Positions 1-8,105 of a DNA stretch of 19,108 bases are shown one piece after another (position 1 is the first letter of the stretch; the number at the start of each line of letters is the position of its first letter). The stretch is taken from contig CBDULQ010000043.1 in the NCBI GenBank assembly GCA_965368115.1, positions 1 to 19,108 on the forward strand, in the 5' to 3' direction. Origin of the DNA: CBDULQ01 sp965368115. GTDB lineage: Bacteria; Pseudomonadota; Gammaproteobacteria; SZUA-229. The position numbers were made by a program, and so were the translations under genes. The notes under the pieces were generated by a model. That model worked only from the letters and a program-made list of their open reading frames with translations. It did no database searches and was not told the DNA's origin.

Positions 1-732
1 CAGCACCCCATTGTCGATTTCGACGAAAAAACCCGCTTGCTGCAACTGGTCGGCAATATCGCCGGGTGGTGCCTGGATCACGTCTGCCAGTGCCTGCCGG
101 TAAGCCACCATGAAGCGTTGCGCCATATCGGTCTTCAGCCATTCCGGACTGGCGCACAGACTGCTGAAGGCGACCGGTCCGACGGCATCGCCGACCGCGG
201 CCACCACATGGGCGATACCATCCTGCTCCATTTGCTGGGGAGCCGGTCCCTGCTGGTGAACGTAATCGCCGAGACCGTCACGAAAGGCCTGGTCGATCGC
301 CGCAACATCACCGGCATCGATGACTTCGAAATCTCTGAATTCAATGCCCTGTTGATGCAGGCCGTAACGCAGCATCGCCATGGGCTGGAAAAAATGGTCT
401 ACCAGCACCTTGCGACCTTTCAGGGCTGCCCAGCTAAAATCGGCATCCGGCTCACGGGCGGCAATGAAAAAACCATCACGATTGTTGATTTGCGCGAAAT
501 GCATGATATCCGGCTGCTGCCCCTGCTCCAGCGTTTGAAAGCTGGTCGCCACCGCCGACTGGGCGAGATGACATCGCCCGTTACGAATATTGTCGACCAC
601 CGTATCGTCAGCGCTCTGTACCCGGTATTCGGGTTGTAGTCCCTGCTGCTGAAGATAGCCGCCGGCTATAGTCATCAGCAAAGGACTGTAAAATGCGGAA
701 TGGCGTAGCGCCATGATGTTGATCTGTTGCAT
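1..732 (-). CDS. SsuA/THI5-like (NMT1-type) substrate-binding protein, C-terminus cut by window edge
   Basis: The minus-strand frame is open from the ATG at 732 to the window edge (244 codons, no stop), so the C-terminus is missing. The N-terminal region reads MALRHSAFYSPLL followed by IAGGYLQQQGLQPEY. Further on come a stretch like 'NGRCHLAQSAVATS' and a 'WAALKGRKVLVDHF' segment. This is the layout of periplasmic binding proteins of the SsuA/THI5 family: a first strand, a 'GL-P' helix end, then a ligand-loop Ser/Ala segment. There is no signal peptide or lipobox, so as read here it would be cytoplasmic, or its export signal is unusual. An in-frame upstream ATG at 783 would add 17 residues that do not look like a leader. 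Neither start has a good Shine-Dalgarno. The family call is by pattern; the ligand is unknown. It is divergent from the histone-like gene at 943. Confidence 0.7.
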   Translation of the reverse strand, partial: MQQINIMALRHSAFYSPLLMTIAGGYLQQQGLQPEYRVQSADDTVVDNIRNGRCHLAQSAVATSFQTLEQGQQPDIMHFAQINNRDGFFIAAREPDADFSWAALKGRKVLVDHFFQPMAMLRYGLHQQGIEFRDFEVIDAGDVAAIDQAFRDGLGDYVHQQGPAPQQMEQDGIAHVVAAVGDAVGPVAFSSLCASPEWLKTDMAQRFMVAYRQALADVIQAPPGDIADQLQQAGFFVEIDNGVL

Positions 733-942
733 GCTGAGGAATTTGAGATGATTGAACCAGGGATCATTATAAGGGAAATCCATTGCATGTCATGGGCACA
801 GATCACCGGGCGCTGCCCTGACACCCTGAAGGTCCGGCTCAGTACAATGAAATATATTGATTCAAATCCATAATCGATCTGCATTTCTGCATTAAATTAC
901 TGAGCAGACAGCACCCGATCAATCCAGCAAGAGACCAACGAT

Positions 943-1416
943 ATGGCAACAGAAACGACAACCACCCAGGCCGCTGAGGCAAAACCGACCCCAGCGAAAC
1001 GCAAAACCGCCAGCCGCAAGAAAGCCGCCGCCAAAACCCGTGCCGTGGCTGGCAACAAACGCAAGGGCAGCACCCGCAAACGCGCCGCCAGCAAACGTGC
1101 CCCCAGCAAAAAGAAAATCGCTGCAGCAAAGAAAAAAGCGCTGACCAGTCAACTACGTGATGACCTGAAATCGACTCGCGCCGCACTCAAGGCTGCTCGT
1201 GATGCCGCGCGCCAGGAAATCAAACTGGTCCGCGACGCCGCCAAAGCGGAAATCGATTTACTGAAGGACGAGTTAAAAGCGGCACTGAAGCGAGAGCAAC
1301 AATTACTCAAACTCGGTGAACAAAAGGTGAAACAGATGGTGGCAGCCGGCGAACGCTGGGAGAAACAGCAAATATCAAAACTCAGAAAACTCACCACCCG
1401 CAAAAAGCGCAAATGA
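943..1416 (+). CDS. Histone H1-like Lys/Ala-rich DNA-binding protein
   Basis: This is a 157-residue, very basic protein. Residues 1-70 are a low-complexity tail rich in Lys, Ala, Arg, Thr and Ser, with repeated AAKK, KRK and SKKK blocks. Residues 70-157 form a charged, probably helical or coiled-coil segment with Ala/Lys/Arg/Glu heptad-like spacing, ending in RKKRK. Such proteins resemble eukaryotic histone H1 tails and bacterial H1-like proteins (the AlgP/HC1 type) that bind DNA non-specifically. That role is inferred from composition, not from a specific motif. The ATG at 943 has only a weak AAGAGA upstream. A strong hairpin terminator follows the stop directly. An opposite-strand reading overlapping the 3' part (1149-1637) is a shadow. 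Confidence 0.85.
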   Translation: MATETTTTQAAEAKPTPAKRKTASRKKAAAKTRAVAGNKRKGSTRKRAASKRAPSKKKIAAAKKKALTSQLRDDLKSTRAALKAARDAARQEIKLVRDAAKAEIDLLKDELKAALKREQQLLKLGEQKVKQMVAAGERWEKQQISKLRKLTTRKKRK

Positions 1417-1443
1417 AAAACGGCCCCCAGGGGCCGTTTTTTT
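1416..1443. terminator. Bidirectional rho-independent terminator
   Basis: The arms cggccc (1421-1426) and gggccg (1431-1436) form a GC-rich stem with loop CCAG. Five A (1416-1420) lie on one side and seven T (1437-1443) on the other, so it can act in both directions. It lies between the convergent histone-like and dienelactone hydrolase genes. Confidence 0.9.
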
Positions 1444-1461
1444 ATCCGCAAAACTGAAGCT

Positions 1462-2253
1462 TTATTTGAACAACTGCTTGAAGAAGGCCTGCATTTTTCG
1501 CCAGGAATCGGCATCGGCGTTTGCATCGTAGGCCAGTGGCAGATTGAATTTCTGACCCAGTGCGGTGGCATCCGGATTAGTAAACGCGTGTTTGGCACCC
1601 GGGTAGCTGACCAGTTCATAATCAACCCCGGCAGCACTCATCTCTTTCTCGAAGGCGGCGACCTGTTCTGCATTGACCATCGGGTCCTCGGCACCGGTAA
1701 ACACTCGAATGGCCGCTTTCACATCGCCTTTCTGTGCCGGCTGGCTGGTGCCCAGGCTGCCATGGAAGCTCGCCACACCCTGCAGATCCACACCCTGTCG
1801 TGCCATGTTCAGCACGACGCCGCCGCCGAAGCAGTAACCGATGGCGGCAATCTGCCTGGCATCCACGGTAGGTTGCGATTTTAAGGTCTGCAATGCAGCC
1901 TCGAAGCGGGCTTTGGCCACCGGCATGTTACTGGCCACCGCCTTGGCAAACTTGCCGGCATCGGACGGATGATCAGCCTGTTTACCATCACCATACATGT
2001 CAACCGCCAGTGCGGTATAACCCAGTTTGGCCAGCATATCTGCGCGTTGACGTGAATAGGCATTGTGTCCCCACCATTCATGTACCACCAGTACGCCGGG
2101 GCGCTTACCGCGAATGCTGTCATCGTAGGCGACATAACCTTTCATCTCGGTGTCACCCTGTCGATAACTGATTTCCTTGCCGACGATTTTCGCCTGCACC
2201 TGAAACGATAACAATGCCGCGACAAGCAATAGACTGATTTTTATTTTCATCAT
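1462..2253 (-). CDS. Secreted dienelactone hydrolase family protein
   Basis: A 263-residue alpha/beta hydrolase of the dienelactone hydrolase family, which hydrolyses ester or lactone bonds using a Cys-Asp-His triad. The visible residues are the nucleophile in GYCFGGG (Cys141), Asp190 in GAEDPMVN and His222 in GAKHAF. The HEWWG segment (residues 58-62) carries the family's conserved Glu. Residues 1-21 (hydrophobic core, ending QVQA) look like a Sec signal peptide, so the enzyme is probably periplasmic. Two adjacent ATGs (2253 and 2250) follow a GAGGATGAG Shine-Dalgarno; either may be used. It is the last gene of a minus-strand run that begins at 4296, with a 32-bp gap to the lipoprotein gene. 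The true substrate cannot be told from sequence. Confidence 0.92.
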   Translation of the reverse strand: MMKIKISLLLVAALLSFQVQAKIVGKEISYRQGDTEMKGYVAYDDSIRGKRPGVLVVHEWWGHNAYSRQRADMLAKLGYTALAVDMYGDGKQADHPSDAGKFAKAVASNMPVAKARFEAALQTLKSQPTVDARQIAAIGYCFGGGVVLNMARQGVDLQGVASFHGSLGTSQPAQKGDVKAAIRVFTGAEDPMVNAEQVAAFEKEMSAAGVDYELVSYPGAKHAFTNPDATALGQKFNLPLAYDANADADSWRKMQAFFKQLFK

Positions 2254-2285
2254 CTCATCCTCAAAGAGCTGTGCAATAGAAACAT

Positions 2286-3065
2286 CTACCAGATGGTTTC
2301 AAACTGAATACTCAGAACGCCGTTCTCCGATTTCTCATTGGTGACACGATAGGAGCCGCCTTTGGATCGATTACGCCTGGCATCGATGGCCACGTTCTTG
2401 GTGGACGCGATTTCACCGATCTTGTTCATCACCCACTGGCGGGCCGCAAAATCCTGACCGCCGGTGGCGACCGAGATATAACCCTTGCCGGTGGTGTCAT
2501 CATAGTTGTATGCGGTGACCTTGACCGGCGTGACGTGCTGATCCCCATTCGAGGTGCCGCCGGCGATGCGCGTATCGATATAAATCTCGAATTCCACCTT
2601 GCCGTCATTATCAAACAGGTTTTTGAAGGAATCGTTCATCGCCATATACAACATGCCGTAGTCCCGTGAACGAAAACTGGTTCCGATACCAATCTTGAAC
2701 GGCTTGCCTTTGTGGCCGACACGCGCCATCAGGGCGGAGCCACTGATATAGGGCACTTCGGTGGCATATAAATCACTGCCTTCCGGTCCGGTCCACACAC
2801 CGACCGCCGCCCACGGACTCCATTTACCGTGCGCCTTAACCACCACCGTATCACCGCGCTGAATGAACACACCGCTGTTCTGCCAGGGTTTCTGCGCGGA
2901 AACAATCCCGGTGATCGGTTTGATGCGATCGATATTCACTGCATCGGGCGGGAGGATCTGGAAATTTTCAGCCGTGTTGTCGTAGCTGCGTGAGGGTTTG
3001 AAAAAACAGCCGGTAACCAGAGTGCCTGACAGCACAAGCATGGTTATTTTAAGGTAGCGATGCAT
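2286..3065 (-). CDS. Predicted outer-membrane lipoprotein with lectin-like beta-sandwich pattern
   Basis: A 259-residue product if it begins at the ATG at 3065. That start places a classic lipoprotein signal at the N-terminus: MHRYLK, a hydrophobic core, then lipobox V-T-G-Cys20. Phe at +2 favours the outer membrane. The open frame extends 21 codons further upstream, but those codons would bury the signal. Residues about 60-170 read 'VFIQRGDTVVVKAHGKWSPW', 'GPEGSDLY', 'ALMARVGHKGKPFKIG' and 'LYMAMND'. This order recalls the LecA/PA-IL type beta-sandwich (GD-V, G-W, then a 'L-G-IG' strand). That resemblance is an inference by eye. It lies between the DUF1223 gene and the dienelactone hydrolase gene on the same strand, probably co-transcribed. 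Function unknown. Confidence 0.8.
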   Translation of the reverse strand: MHRYLKITMLVLSGTLVTGCFFKPSRSYDNTAENFQILPPDAVNIDRIKPITGIVSAQKPWQNSGVFIQRGDTVVVKAHGKWSPWAAVGVWTGPEGSDLYATEVPYISGSALMARVGHKGKPFKIGIGTSFRSRDYGMLYMAMNDSFKNLFDNDGKVEFEIYIDTRIAGGTSNGDQHVTPVKVTAYNYDDTTGKGYISVATGGQDFAARQWVMNKIGEIASTKNVAIDARRNRSKGGSYRVTNEKSENGVLSIQFETIW

Positions 3066-3136
3066 AAGGAATCTCAAATTTTTATTATCTGTGCGGCATA
3101 TAATGCATGACATTTTCGAAGCAGACAATTCAACTC

Positions 3137-3886
3137 TCAGTCGGCGATCCGCTCCACCGGTAACCAGCCGCCAACCGCCTGCAGGGGCGTCAGATCATCG
3201 CTCCGACTCACCCAGGCCGCCAGTGCATAACCCGGGGCCGTGGAGCGGGCCACATTCGGCATCGGCAGCTGCCAGCGCGCATCACTGGATACCTGCTGTC
3301 GATGGGCCAGCACGACGAATTCATGGTGCGCCTGTTTACCGCTGTTTTCACCGGCTGTGATCTCGCTTTCCAGGCCCATACCCAGCAGCGCCACGTTGAG
3401 CATAAGATTGGAGCCCTGTCCCGGAGCCGGCTGATAGCGAGCCTCGATCCGCCCCTGATCGATGCTCAGGCTGAGCTGCCCGCTCATCACCTGTGGCGTC
3501 TCGATAGCCTTGTTGTACCAGCCGGGACGCCAGGGTTCGCCATTCACCATAAAAGCCGGCGTATACACGGTATTACGCTGTTGCTGACGAGCGTAAAGGC
3601 GTTGCCGACTGGCATATGCGGGTTGCGAGAAGCGATCGACCCAGCCCAGGTCGTTCCAGTAGTCGACATGGAAAGCCACGGGCACGTAGCGATTCCACAG
3701 TTCGTCGTTGGCGGTAAATCGATTGAGGAAACGTTCCGCCGGAGGACAACTGTTACAGCCCTCGGAAGTATACAGTTCGACCAGCACGGTCTTCATGCCG
3801 CCACTCTCTAATAACAGCGGTTGTGCACTGAGCGTACTCGAAGTCAGCACACCGAGCATCAGCAGGCTACGGAGCAGGTATTTCAT
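3137..3886 (-). CDS. Secreted DUF1223 thioredoxin-fold protein
   Basis: A 249-residue protein with an N-terminal signal peptide (residues 1-21, ending STLSA). The DUF1223 signature VELYTSEGCNSCPPAE follows at residues 36-51, with a CNSC pair at Cys44/Cys47. Further family-type segments are 'VPVAFHVDYWNDLGW' and 'YTPAFMVNGEPW'. DUF1223 proteins have a thioredoxin-like fold. The CxxC suggests periplasmic thiol chemistry, but no reaction is established. The ATG is preceded by an ideal AGGAGG at 5-bp spacing, part of which lies in a 12-bp palindrome (3894-3905). A 74-bp gap separates it from the DUF3301 gene upstream and a 71-bp gap from the lipoprotein gene downstream. Confidence 0.92.
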   Translation of the reverse strand: MKYLLRSLLMLGVLTSSTLSAQPLLLESGGMKTVLVELYTSEGCNSCPPAERFLNRFTANDELWNRYVPVAFHVDYWNDLGWVDRFSQPAYASRQRLYARQQQRNTVYTPAFMVNGEPWRPGWYNKAIETPQVMSGQLSLSIDQGRIEARYQPAPGQGSNLMLNVALLGMGLESEITAGENSGKQAHHEFVVLAHRQQVSSDARWQLPMPNVARSTAPGYALAAWVSRSDDLTPLQAVGGWLPVERIAD

Positions 3887-3960
3887 GGCACCCTCCTGGC
3901 CAGGAAATCATCTTTATTCGGAATCTCGTCAATTCGAGAAGTTCCCATCATCGACCCGGG

Positions 3961-4296
3961 TTAATGCAGGGTCAACGGTGGCTCGCTCACCGGATAGGCA
4001 TCCATTTCAAGCCGCACCGGCTGGCGGCCACGCATCAATAAGCGGCCCTGGTGACGACGACTGCCATCACTGGTGAATTCAAACCGATATTCCCGATACA
4101 GCCCCCAGCGCCCCTGCTCCGGATCACGCCAGTACAACCGCTGGCGCACCACACTATCGTCCAGGAACACCACCTGCGCCCGGCTACAGGCCTGACGTCC
4201 GACGATGCGCGCAGCTTCGGTGCTGCGCGCGCCGTCCAGCCACCAGGCAATCAATGCCACCACCGGCATCAGCCAGATCAGATCAAGGGTTGTCAT
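3961..4296 (-). CDS. DUF3301 family small membrane-anchored protein
   Basis: A 111-residue protein. Residues 4-20 are a hydrophobic membrane segment (LDLIWLMPVVALIAWWL). The family-type stretch 'ARIVGRQACSRAQVVFLDDSV' follows, then 'YREYRFEFTSDGSRRHQGRLLMRG', which matches the DUF3301 pattern. The topology is one N-terminal anchor with the rest on one side of the membrane. A GAGGAG Shine-Dalgarno stands five bases before the ATG. It is the first gene of the minus-strand run to 1462 and is divergent from the HopJ-like gene. No biochemical role is known to me. Confidence 0.85.
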   Translation of the reverse strand: MTTLDLIWLMPVVALIAWWLDGARSTEAARIVGRQACSRAQVVFLDDSVVRQRLYWRDPEQGRWGLYREYRFEFTSDGSRRHQGRLLMRGRQPVRLEMDAYPVSEPPLTLH

Positions 4297-4459
4297 ACCA
4301 TCTCCTCATACAACTCGCCTGGCGCATCATACCTGCTGGAGTTGACCAGTACATGTCGAAGGCCAATGCGGTCGACACCGGATGCATCATCGCCAGCTTG
4401 TATTTCGCCGGCGATGTTCGGACAATGCCGGCCATCGACCGCGAATTCGGACTATTCTG

Positions 4460-4819
4460 ATGACCCTAACACAGCTCCTCGAACAGATCAGGCAACAACC
4501 GGATCAGCTGCAATTCGACCAGGTGATCGACGTCATCGACCGCTATTACGATTATCAACCCGGCGGCTTTTACAACGGCCTCGGCGACGATCGCCAGTAC
4601 AACGCACCGGGCACCAATGTCGGTTCCAGCAAGATATTCGCCTTTGCCCAGCTCCAGCAACTGAACCCGCAACAGACCCTGCAGCTGTTCGGTGATTATT
4701 ACCGGCAGCATGTACTCGGCGATCCGGACGGCAGCGACCATATGAATATCCGCCGTTTCATGCGCCACGGCTGGGCCGGTATCGAATTCGAGCATTTCCC
4801 GCTACAGGCCCGGAATTGA
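4460..4819 (+). CDS. HopJ-like family protein (PF08888 type)
   Basis: A 119-residue product. The pattern matches the HopJ family along its length: 'FDQVIDVIDRYYDYQPGGFY' near residues 19-38, then 'NVGSSKIFAFAQL' at about 53-65. 'LFGDYYRQHVLGDPDGSDHMNIRRFM' and 'GWAGIEFE' come near the end. The family was named after a Pseudomonas type III effector but occurs widely in bacteria with no secretion system, and none is seen here, so an effector role is unlikely. The start at 4460 fits the usual family N-terminus but has no clear Shine-Dalgarno. Its TGA overlaps the ATG of the RluA gene (TGATG), so the two are probably translated together. Confidence 0.88.
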   Translation: MTLTQLLEQIRQQPDQLQFDQVIDVIDRYYDYQPGGFYNGLGDDRQYNAPGTNVGSSKIFAFAQLQQLNPQQTLQLFGDYYRQHVLGDPDGSDHMNIRRFMRHGWAGIEFEHFPLQARN

Positions 4820-5472
4820 TGGATTATCGGCCACCTGCCGACCAGGGACTGCAACTGCTGTATCAGGACGAGCATATCATCGCCGTCGACAAACCCGCCG
4901 GCCTGCTGGCGGTGCCAGGCAAAGGGCCGCAGCGCCTGGACTCCCTGTCCTGGCGCGTCCTGCAACGCTATCCGAGCGCACTGGTGGTACATCGGTTGGA
5001 CATGGCCACTTCAGGCATCATGCTGCTGGCGCTAAACAAGGCCATGCAACGGGCTTTGAGCGAACTGTTCCGCGAACGCCACATCGAGAAACGCTACATC
5101 GCCGAAGTCGCCGGTGAACTGTTACCGTTGCAGGGCGAAATCGATCTGCCGCTGATCACCGACTGGCCCAATCGACCGCGGCAAATAGTCGACCTGCAAC
5201 AGGGCAAGCCCTCGCTCACCCGATTTCGCCGCCTGGGTTATGATGAAACCCGCGACACCAGTCGGGTCGAGCTCAGCCCGGTTACCGGCCGAAGCCATCA
5301 ACTGCGGGTTCACATGCAGGCCCTGGGTCATGCCATCGTCGGCGATCAGCTATACGCCGACACGATCTGGCGCGCCGTTAGTCCGCGCCTGTTGTTACAC
5401 GCAACAAACCTCCGCCTGCAGCACCCCGTTAGCGGCCAGGCGATAGAAATCCACTCCACACCGCCCTTCTGA
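4819..5472 (+). CDS. rluA: RluA-type dual-specificity pseudouridine synthase
   Basis: A 217-residue protein. E. coli RluA, 219 residues long, converts U746 of 23S rRNA and U32 of some tRNAs to pseudouridine. The catalytic motif HRLDMATSG has Asp61 as nucleophile. Other RluA-type blocks are 'LLYQDEHIIAVDKPAGLLAVPG' near residues 13-34, 'DLPLITDWPNRP', 'TGRSHQLRVHMQALGH' and 'RLLLHA'. Length and the DWPNRP segment fit RluA rather than RluB/C/D/E. The ATG at 4819 overlaps the HopJ stop. A TTG one codon upstream is less likely. Specificity is inferred from similarity. Confidence 0.93.
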   Translation: MDYRPPADQGLQLLYQDEHIIAVDKPAGLLAVPGKGPQRLDSLSWRVLQRYPSALVVHRLDMATSGIMLLALNKAMQRALSELFRERHIEKRYIAEVAGELLPLQGEIDLPLITDWPNRPRQIVDLQQGKPSLTRFRRLGYDETRDTSRVELSPVTGRSHQLRVHMQALGHAIVGDQLYADTIWRAVSPRLLLHATNLRLQHPVSGQAIEIHSTPPF

Positions 5473-5552
5473 TCCGCGATTCCGCAGTCACCGCCCATCA
5501 CCCGGGCCGGGGAGCTGGATTGTTTTTTCAGGTCCACTGTACTAAATTCAAT

Positions 5553-5599
5553 GAATGGGTCACTAAACTGGCGCCATTGGCCAGCCTCCTCACCCATTC
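5553..5599. other. Two-tier stem-loop upstream of the DUF1631 gene
   Basis: The outer arms GAATGGGT (5553-5560) and ACCCATTC (5592-5599) pair perfectly. Inside them, CTGGC (5568-5572) and GCCAG (5580-5584) form a second stem with a 7-nt loop. No T-run follows, so it is not a standard terminator. It sits 144 bp before the DUF1631 start and about 80 bp after rluA, so it could be a leader or 3'-end RNA structure. The rest of the 270-bp gap holds nothing else I can identify. Confidence 0.5.
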
Positions 5600-5742
5600 G
5601 GGTTAGATAAGAACAATAAAAGTCCTCGGTCTGATCCTCCCAAATGAAAAAGTCGTTGCTATGTCGAATCCGTTCGGCAGGTCGCCCCCTGTGCAGTGAA
5701 TGTTCGGGGCCTGATTTTGGTTATGGATATTAAGGAAAGTGT

Positions 5743-7203
5743 ATGACTGTTGAGACGCGTGACAAACTCGAACAAGGCAAGGACAACCCGGATAACAAGG
5801 ATTTTCTGTCCAGAGTCATTGATGAGTTCATCAAGGGCGAAAGCAACGATGAGACCGGTGATCGTAAGACCCGAGTTCGACCCGGCACCAGTTCTCAACA
5901 CTTCAAGCGCCAGGATGTCGTTCGCGCGCTCAATAACATCCAGCTTACCTACCGCCCCAAATATGTTGCCGGACGTCAGGTCAACGTCAATACCGAAGAT
6001 TTCAAAACCGCCATGCTGAACAGCATGGCCAAGCTGGAAAACACCGCGATACCCAAAACCATGAACCAGATCGACGGCCGTACCGTCGATTTTGTGGAAA
6101 TGATTTTCGGTGCTTTCCTGCGCGACGAGAACATTTCTGATGCGGTTAAAAACCTGCTGCTACGCATGCAGATTCCGGTTATCAAAACATCGTTACTGGA
6201 CAATAACTTTTTCTATAACGCCGATCATCCGGCTCGTGAGCTGCTGAATACCATTGCCCAGCTATGTATCGGTATCGAAGACGAAGAACATACCGTTTAC
6301 AAAACCATCGACCTGATTCTGGAACAATTGCTGCGTAGCTACGACGAGAACCCGGTTAGCTACCGCACCGCATTAATGTCACTGCAGCGCCTGAAAACCA
6401 TCGAACTGGAAAAACGCGACAAGAACGAACAGCAGATCAGAAAACAGATCATGCAGGAACACGCACGTCAGGTGGTATTGACCGAACTGCAACTGCATAC
6501 CATGAACACCCGAATTCCCAAAACCCTGCAACCGCTGATTCTGAATCAGTGGTCGACGCTGATGTTCCAGCGCCACGTTAAATTCGGTAAGGATAGTGAC
6601 GAATGGCGTGAAGCGACCCAGTTACTCGCCCTGTTGTGCAAAACACTCAAGCCGATCGAAGCTCTGGAACAATGGCAATATGTTCATGATATTCATCGCG
6701 CCACTTCAGAAAAAATCCGCAAGATGCTGGAAGCTTCGACACAGAATCAGGACAAGGTCGGCGAAGCCATCAATACACTGGAAAATCATTACGACCAGTT
6801 ACTGAAAGCCTCGCAGTTCTACACCGAACAGGCTGACACCCAGGATACCGAGATCACTTCGATCGATGAGCTAAAACAGGAACTGGAAGCGACATCCATC
6901 GAAACCGCCCCGGAACAGACGATTTCAGAAATGGAAGAACTGCCTGATGAAGTCAAACCGAATGCCTGGTTCGAAGTGTATGTCGGCCCGGATAAACCCA
7001 TCCGCCGCCTGAAACTGTCGATCATCCTGGATCAGCAGTCGCAACTGATTTTCGTCGATCACCGCGGTAACAAGATCATCGAAAAAGACGCCTCTGAATT
7101 CAAGCAGGAACTGGCTGATGAAATGTCACGGCTGATTGCCGATCGGATGATTTTCGAACACGCCCTGAGCCAGGTCATCTCATCCATTGCCACTCGCAAA
7201 TAA
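5743..7203 (+). CDS. DUF1631 family protein
   Basis: A 486-residue cytoplasmic protein. Residues about 57-180 carry the family signature. It runs 'QDVVRALNNIQLTY', then 'DFVEMIFGAFLRDENISDAVKNLL', then 'RMQIPVIKTSLLDNNFF' and 'HPARELLNTIAQL'. The middle (about 220-370) is helical and charged. Residues about 410-440, after an acidic linker, read 'AWFEVYVGPDKPIRRLKLSIILD', which looks like a PilZ-like beta segment as found at the C-terminus of this family. Many family members are longer (700 residues or more, as I recall), with a larger N-terminal region. AAGGAA precedes the ATG at good spacing. It is a single gene with its own terminator. Function unknown; the PilZ-like end only hints at c-di-GMP. 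Confidence 0.85.
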   Translation: MTVETRDKLEQGKDNPDNKDFLSRVIDEFIKGESNDETGDRKTRVRPGTSSQHFKRQDVVRALNNIQLTYRPKYVAGRQVNVNTEDFKTAMLNSMAKLENTAIPKTMNQIDGRTVDFVEMIFGAFLRDENISDAVKNLLLRMQIPVIKTSLLDNNFFYNADHPARELLNTIAQLCIGIEDEEHTVYKTIDLILEQLLRSYDENPVSYRTALMSLQRLKTIELEKRDKNEQQIRKQIMQEHARQVVLTELQLHTMNTRIPKTLQPLILNQWSTLMFQRHVKFGKDSDEWREATQLLALLCKTLKPIEALEQWQYVHDIHRATSEKIRKMLEASTQNQDKVGEAINTLENHYDQLLKASQFYTEQADTQDTEITSIDELKQELEATSIETAPEQTISEMEELPDEVKPNAWFEVYVGPDKPIRRLKLSIILDQQSQLIFVDHRGNKIIEKDASEFKQELADEMSRLIADRMIFEHALSQVISSIATRK

Positions 7204-7211
7204 GGCACATT

Positions 7212-7237
7212 AAAAAAAGGCGCCTTACGGCGCCTTT
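7212..7237. terminator. Bidirectional terminator between convergent genes
   Basis: The perfect stem AAAGGCGCC (7216-7224) / GGCGCCTTT (7229-7237) has loop TTAC. A run of seven A (7212-7218) becomes the U-run for the minus-strand FMN reductase gene. On the plus strand the T-run is short and interrupted, so it is stronger for the minus strand. Confidence 0.9.
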
Positions 7238-7240
7238 CGT

Positions 7241-7852
7241 TTACATCCCGTTGTTGAATTTGTCGGTTGCAGTGACACCGCTTTCCCTGACCTGTTTCAA
7301 TGCCAGCCCATACTGCCTGAGAATATTCAGCGCCCAGCTGATGCGTTCACGAAAATAATCGTCGGCGCCGGGATCATTGTCTTCGGCCTTTTCATTCAAT
7401 ACTTTCTCAACATGTCGAACAATGACGTGCTCCGGGATATAGCACAGCCGGTTGTTTTTGTAGCTGCTCATACGCAACTCGGCGACCGGATAAGCCCCAC
7501 CATCACCCGACGATACGGTGACGATCAGCGCCGGCTTATGACCCAGTTCCTGCTTGCTGAATAATAGAAAAAAGTTCTTCAATCCGGCGGGCACCTGACC
7601 GTGCCATTCCGGGGAAACCACCACCAGTGCATCACAATCTGCCAGTTCCTGTTTAATGTGTTGCAGGCGTTCCTTCCAGGCTTCATCACCATCCCATACA
7701 CCCTGATCCCACAATGGCAGGGGATTTCCACCCAGGTCGAACAACCAGGTCTGTTCGGAATATTCCGACTGCAAGGTGTTCTGTATATGACGCGCAACCT
7801 TGGCGCTCTGGGAATTATCGCGATGACTTCCGCAGATAATGGCAACTTTCAT
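7241..7852 (-). CDS. NADPH-dependent FMN reductase family protein
   Basis: A 203-residue flavodoxin-fold protein. It starts MKVAIICGSHRDNSQS, where the GS-R--S pattern forms the FMN phosphate loop. It then has VVVSPEWHGQVPAGLKNFF (residues 77-95), equivalent to the SPEYNGSIPG-LKN flavin-ring loop of the family, and SSGDGGAYP at 114-122. Such enzymes reduce FMN, quinones, azo compounds or metals with NAD(P)H; the substrate here is not predictable. I chose the ATG at 7852 because it gives the canonical N-terminus; a TTG two codons upstream is also open. The 3' end abuts the shared terminator. Confidence 0.92.
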   Translation of the reverse strand: MKVAIICGSHRDNSQSAKVARHIQNTLQSEYSEQTWLFDLGGNPLPLWDQGVWDGDEAWKERLQHIKQELADCDALVVVSPEWHGQVPAGLKNFFLLFSKQELGHKPALIVTVSSGDGGAYPVAELRMSSYKNNRLCYIPEHVIVRHVEKVLNEKAEDNDPGADDYFRERISWALNILRQYGLALKQVRESGVTATDKFNNGM

Positions 7853-8060
7853 GGGCAATCAACCTTTGAATTTCAATGATGTCTCGTTTAATGGATGGGC
7901 GCAGCAGGCAAACGCTGAGCGACAGGCTCTAAGATGGTGCCGGCGCGGCGCAAATGTTTGCCTATGGTGCATGGCTTACCCCGTGGAATACAAGCACCTG
8001 GACCATGGTTATTCAATTTAAGTTCAATATTACAAGTACTTAGCAGATCATATCAGGGTT

Positions 8061-8075
8061 TGGCACGCAAGTTGA
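8061..8075 (+). promoter_or_regulatory. Possible sigma-54-type promoter (imperfect)
   Basis: TGGCACG (8061-8067) is a perfect -24 element. After CAAG comes TTGA (8072-8075), where the consensus has TTGC, so the usually conserved C at -12 is missing. It lies about 40 bases before the start of the 61-residue ORF. A sigma-54 promoter is plausible but not certain. Confidence 0.35.
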
Positions 8076-8105
8076 AAGACAGTAACTGACTTCAACGAAA
8101 GTACC

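Noticed and set aside
37..639. 200-residue open frame on the plus strand
   Set aside because: Lies opposite the substrate-binding-protein frame, which has coherent protein motifs; the plus reading has no recognisable family and no ribosome binding site.
1149..1637. 162-residue minus-strand frame across the histone-like gene and the terminator
   Set aside because: Spans a strong bidirectional terminator and is antisense to a clear gene; Ser/Arg-rich sequence is a by-product of the Lys/Ala-rich strand.
4460..4819. Type III effector interpretation of the HopJ-like gene
   Set aside because: No secretion genes nearby and the family is common in bacteria without type III secretion.
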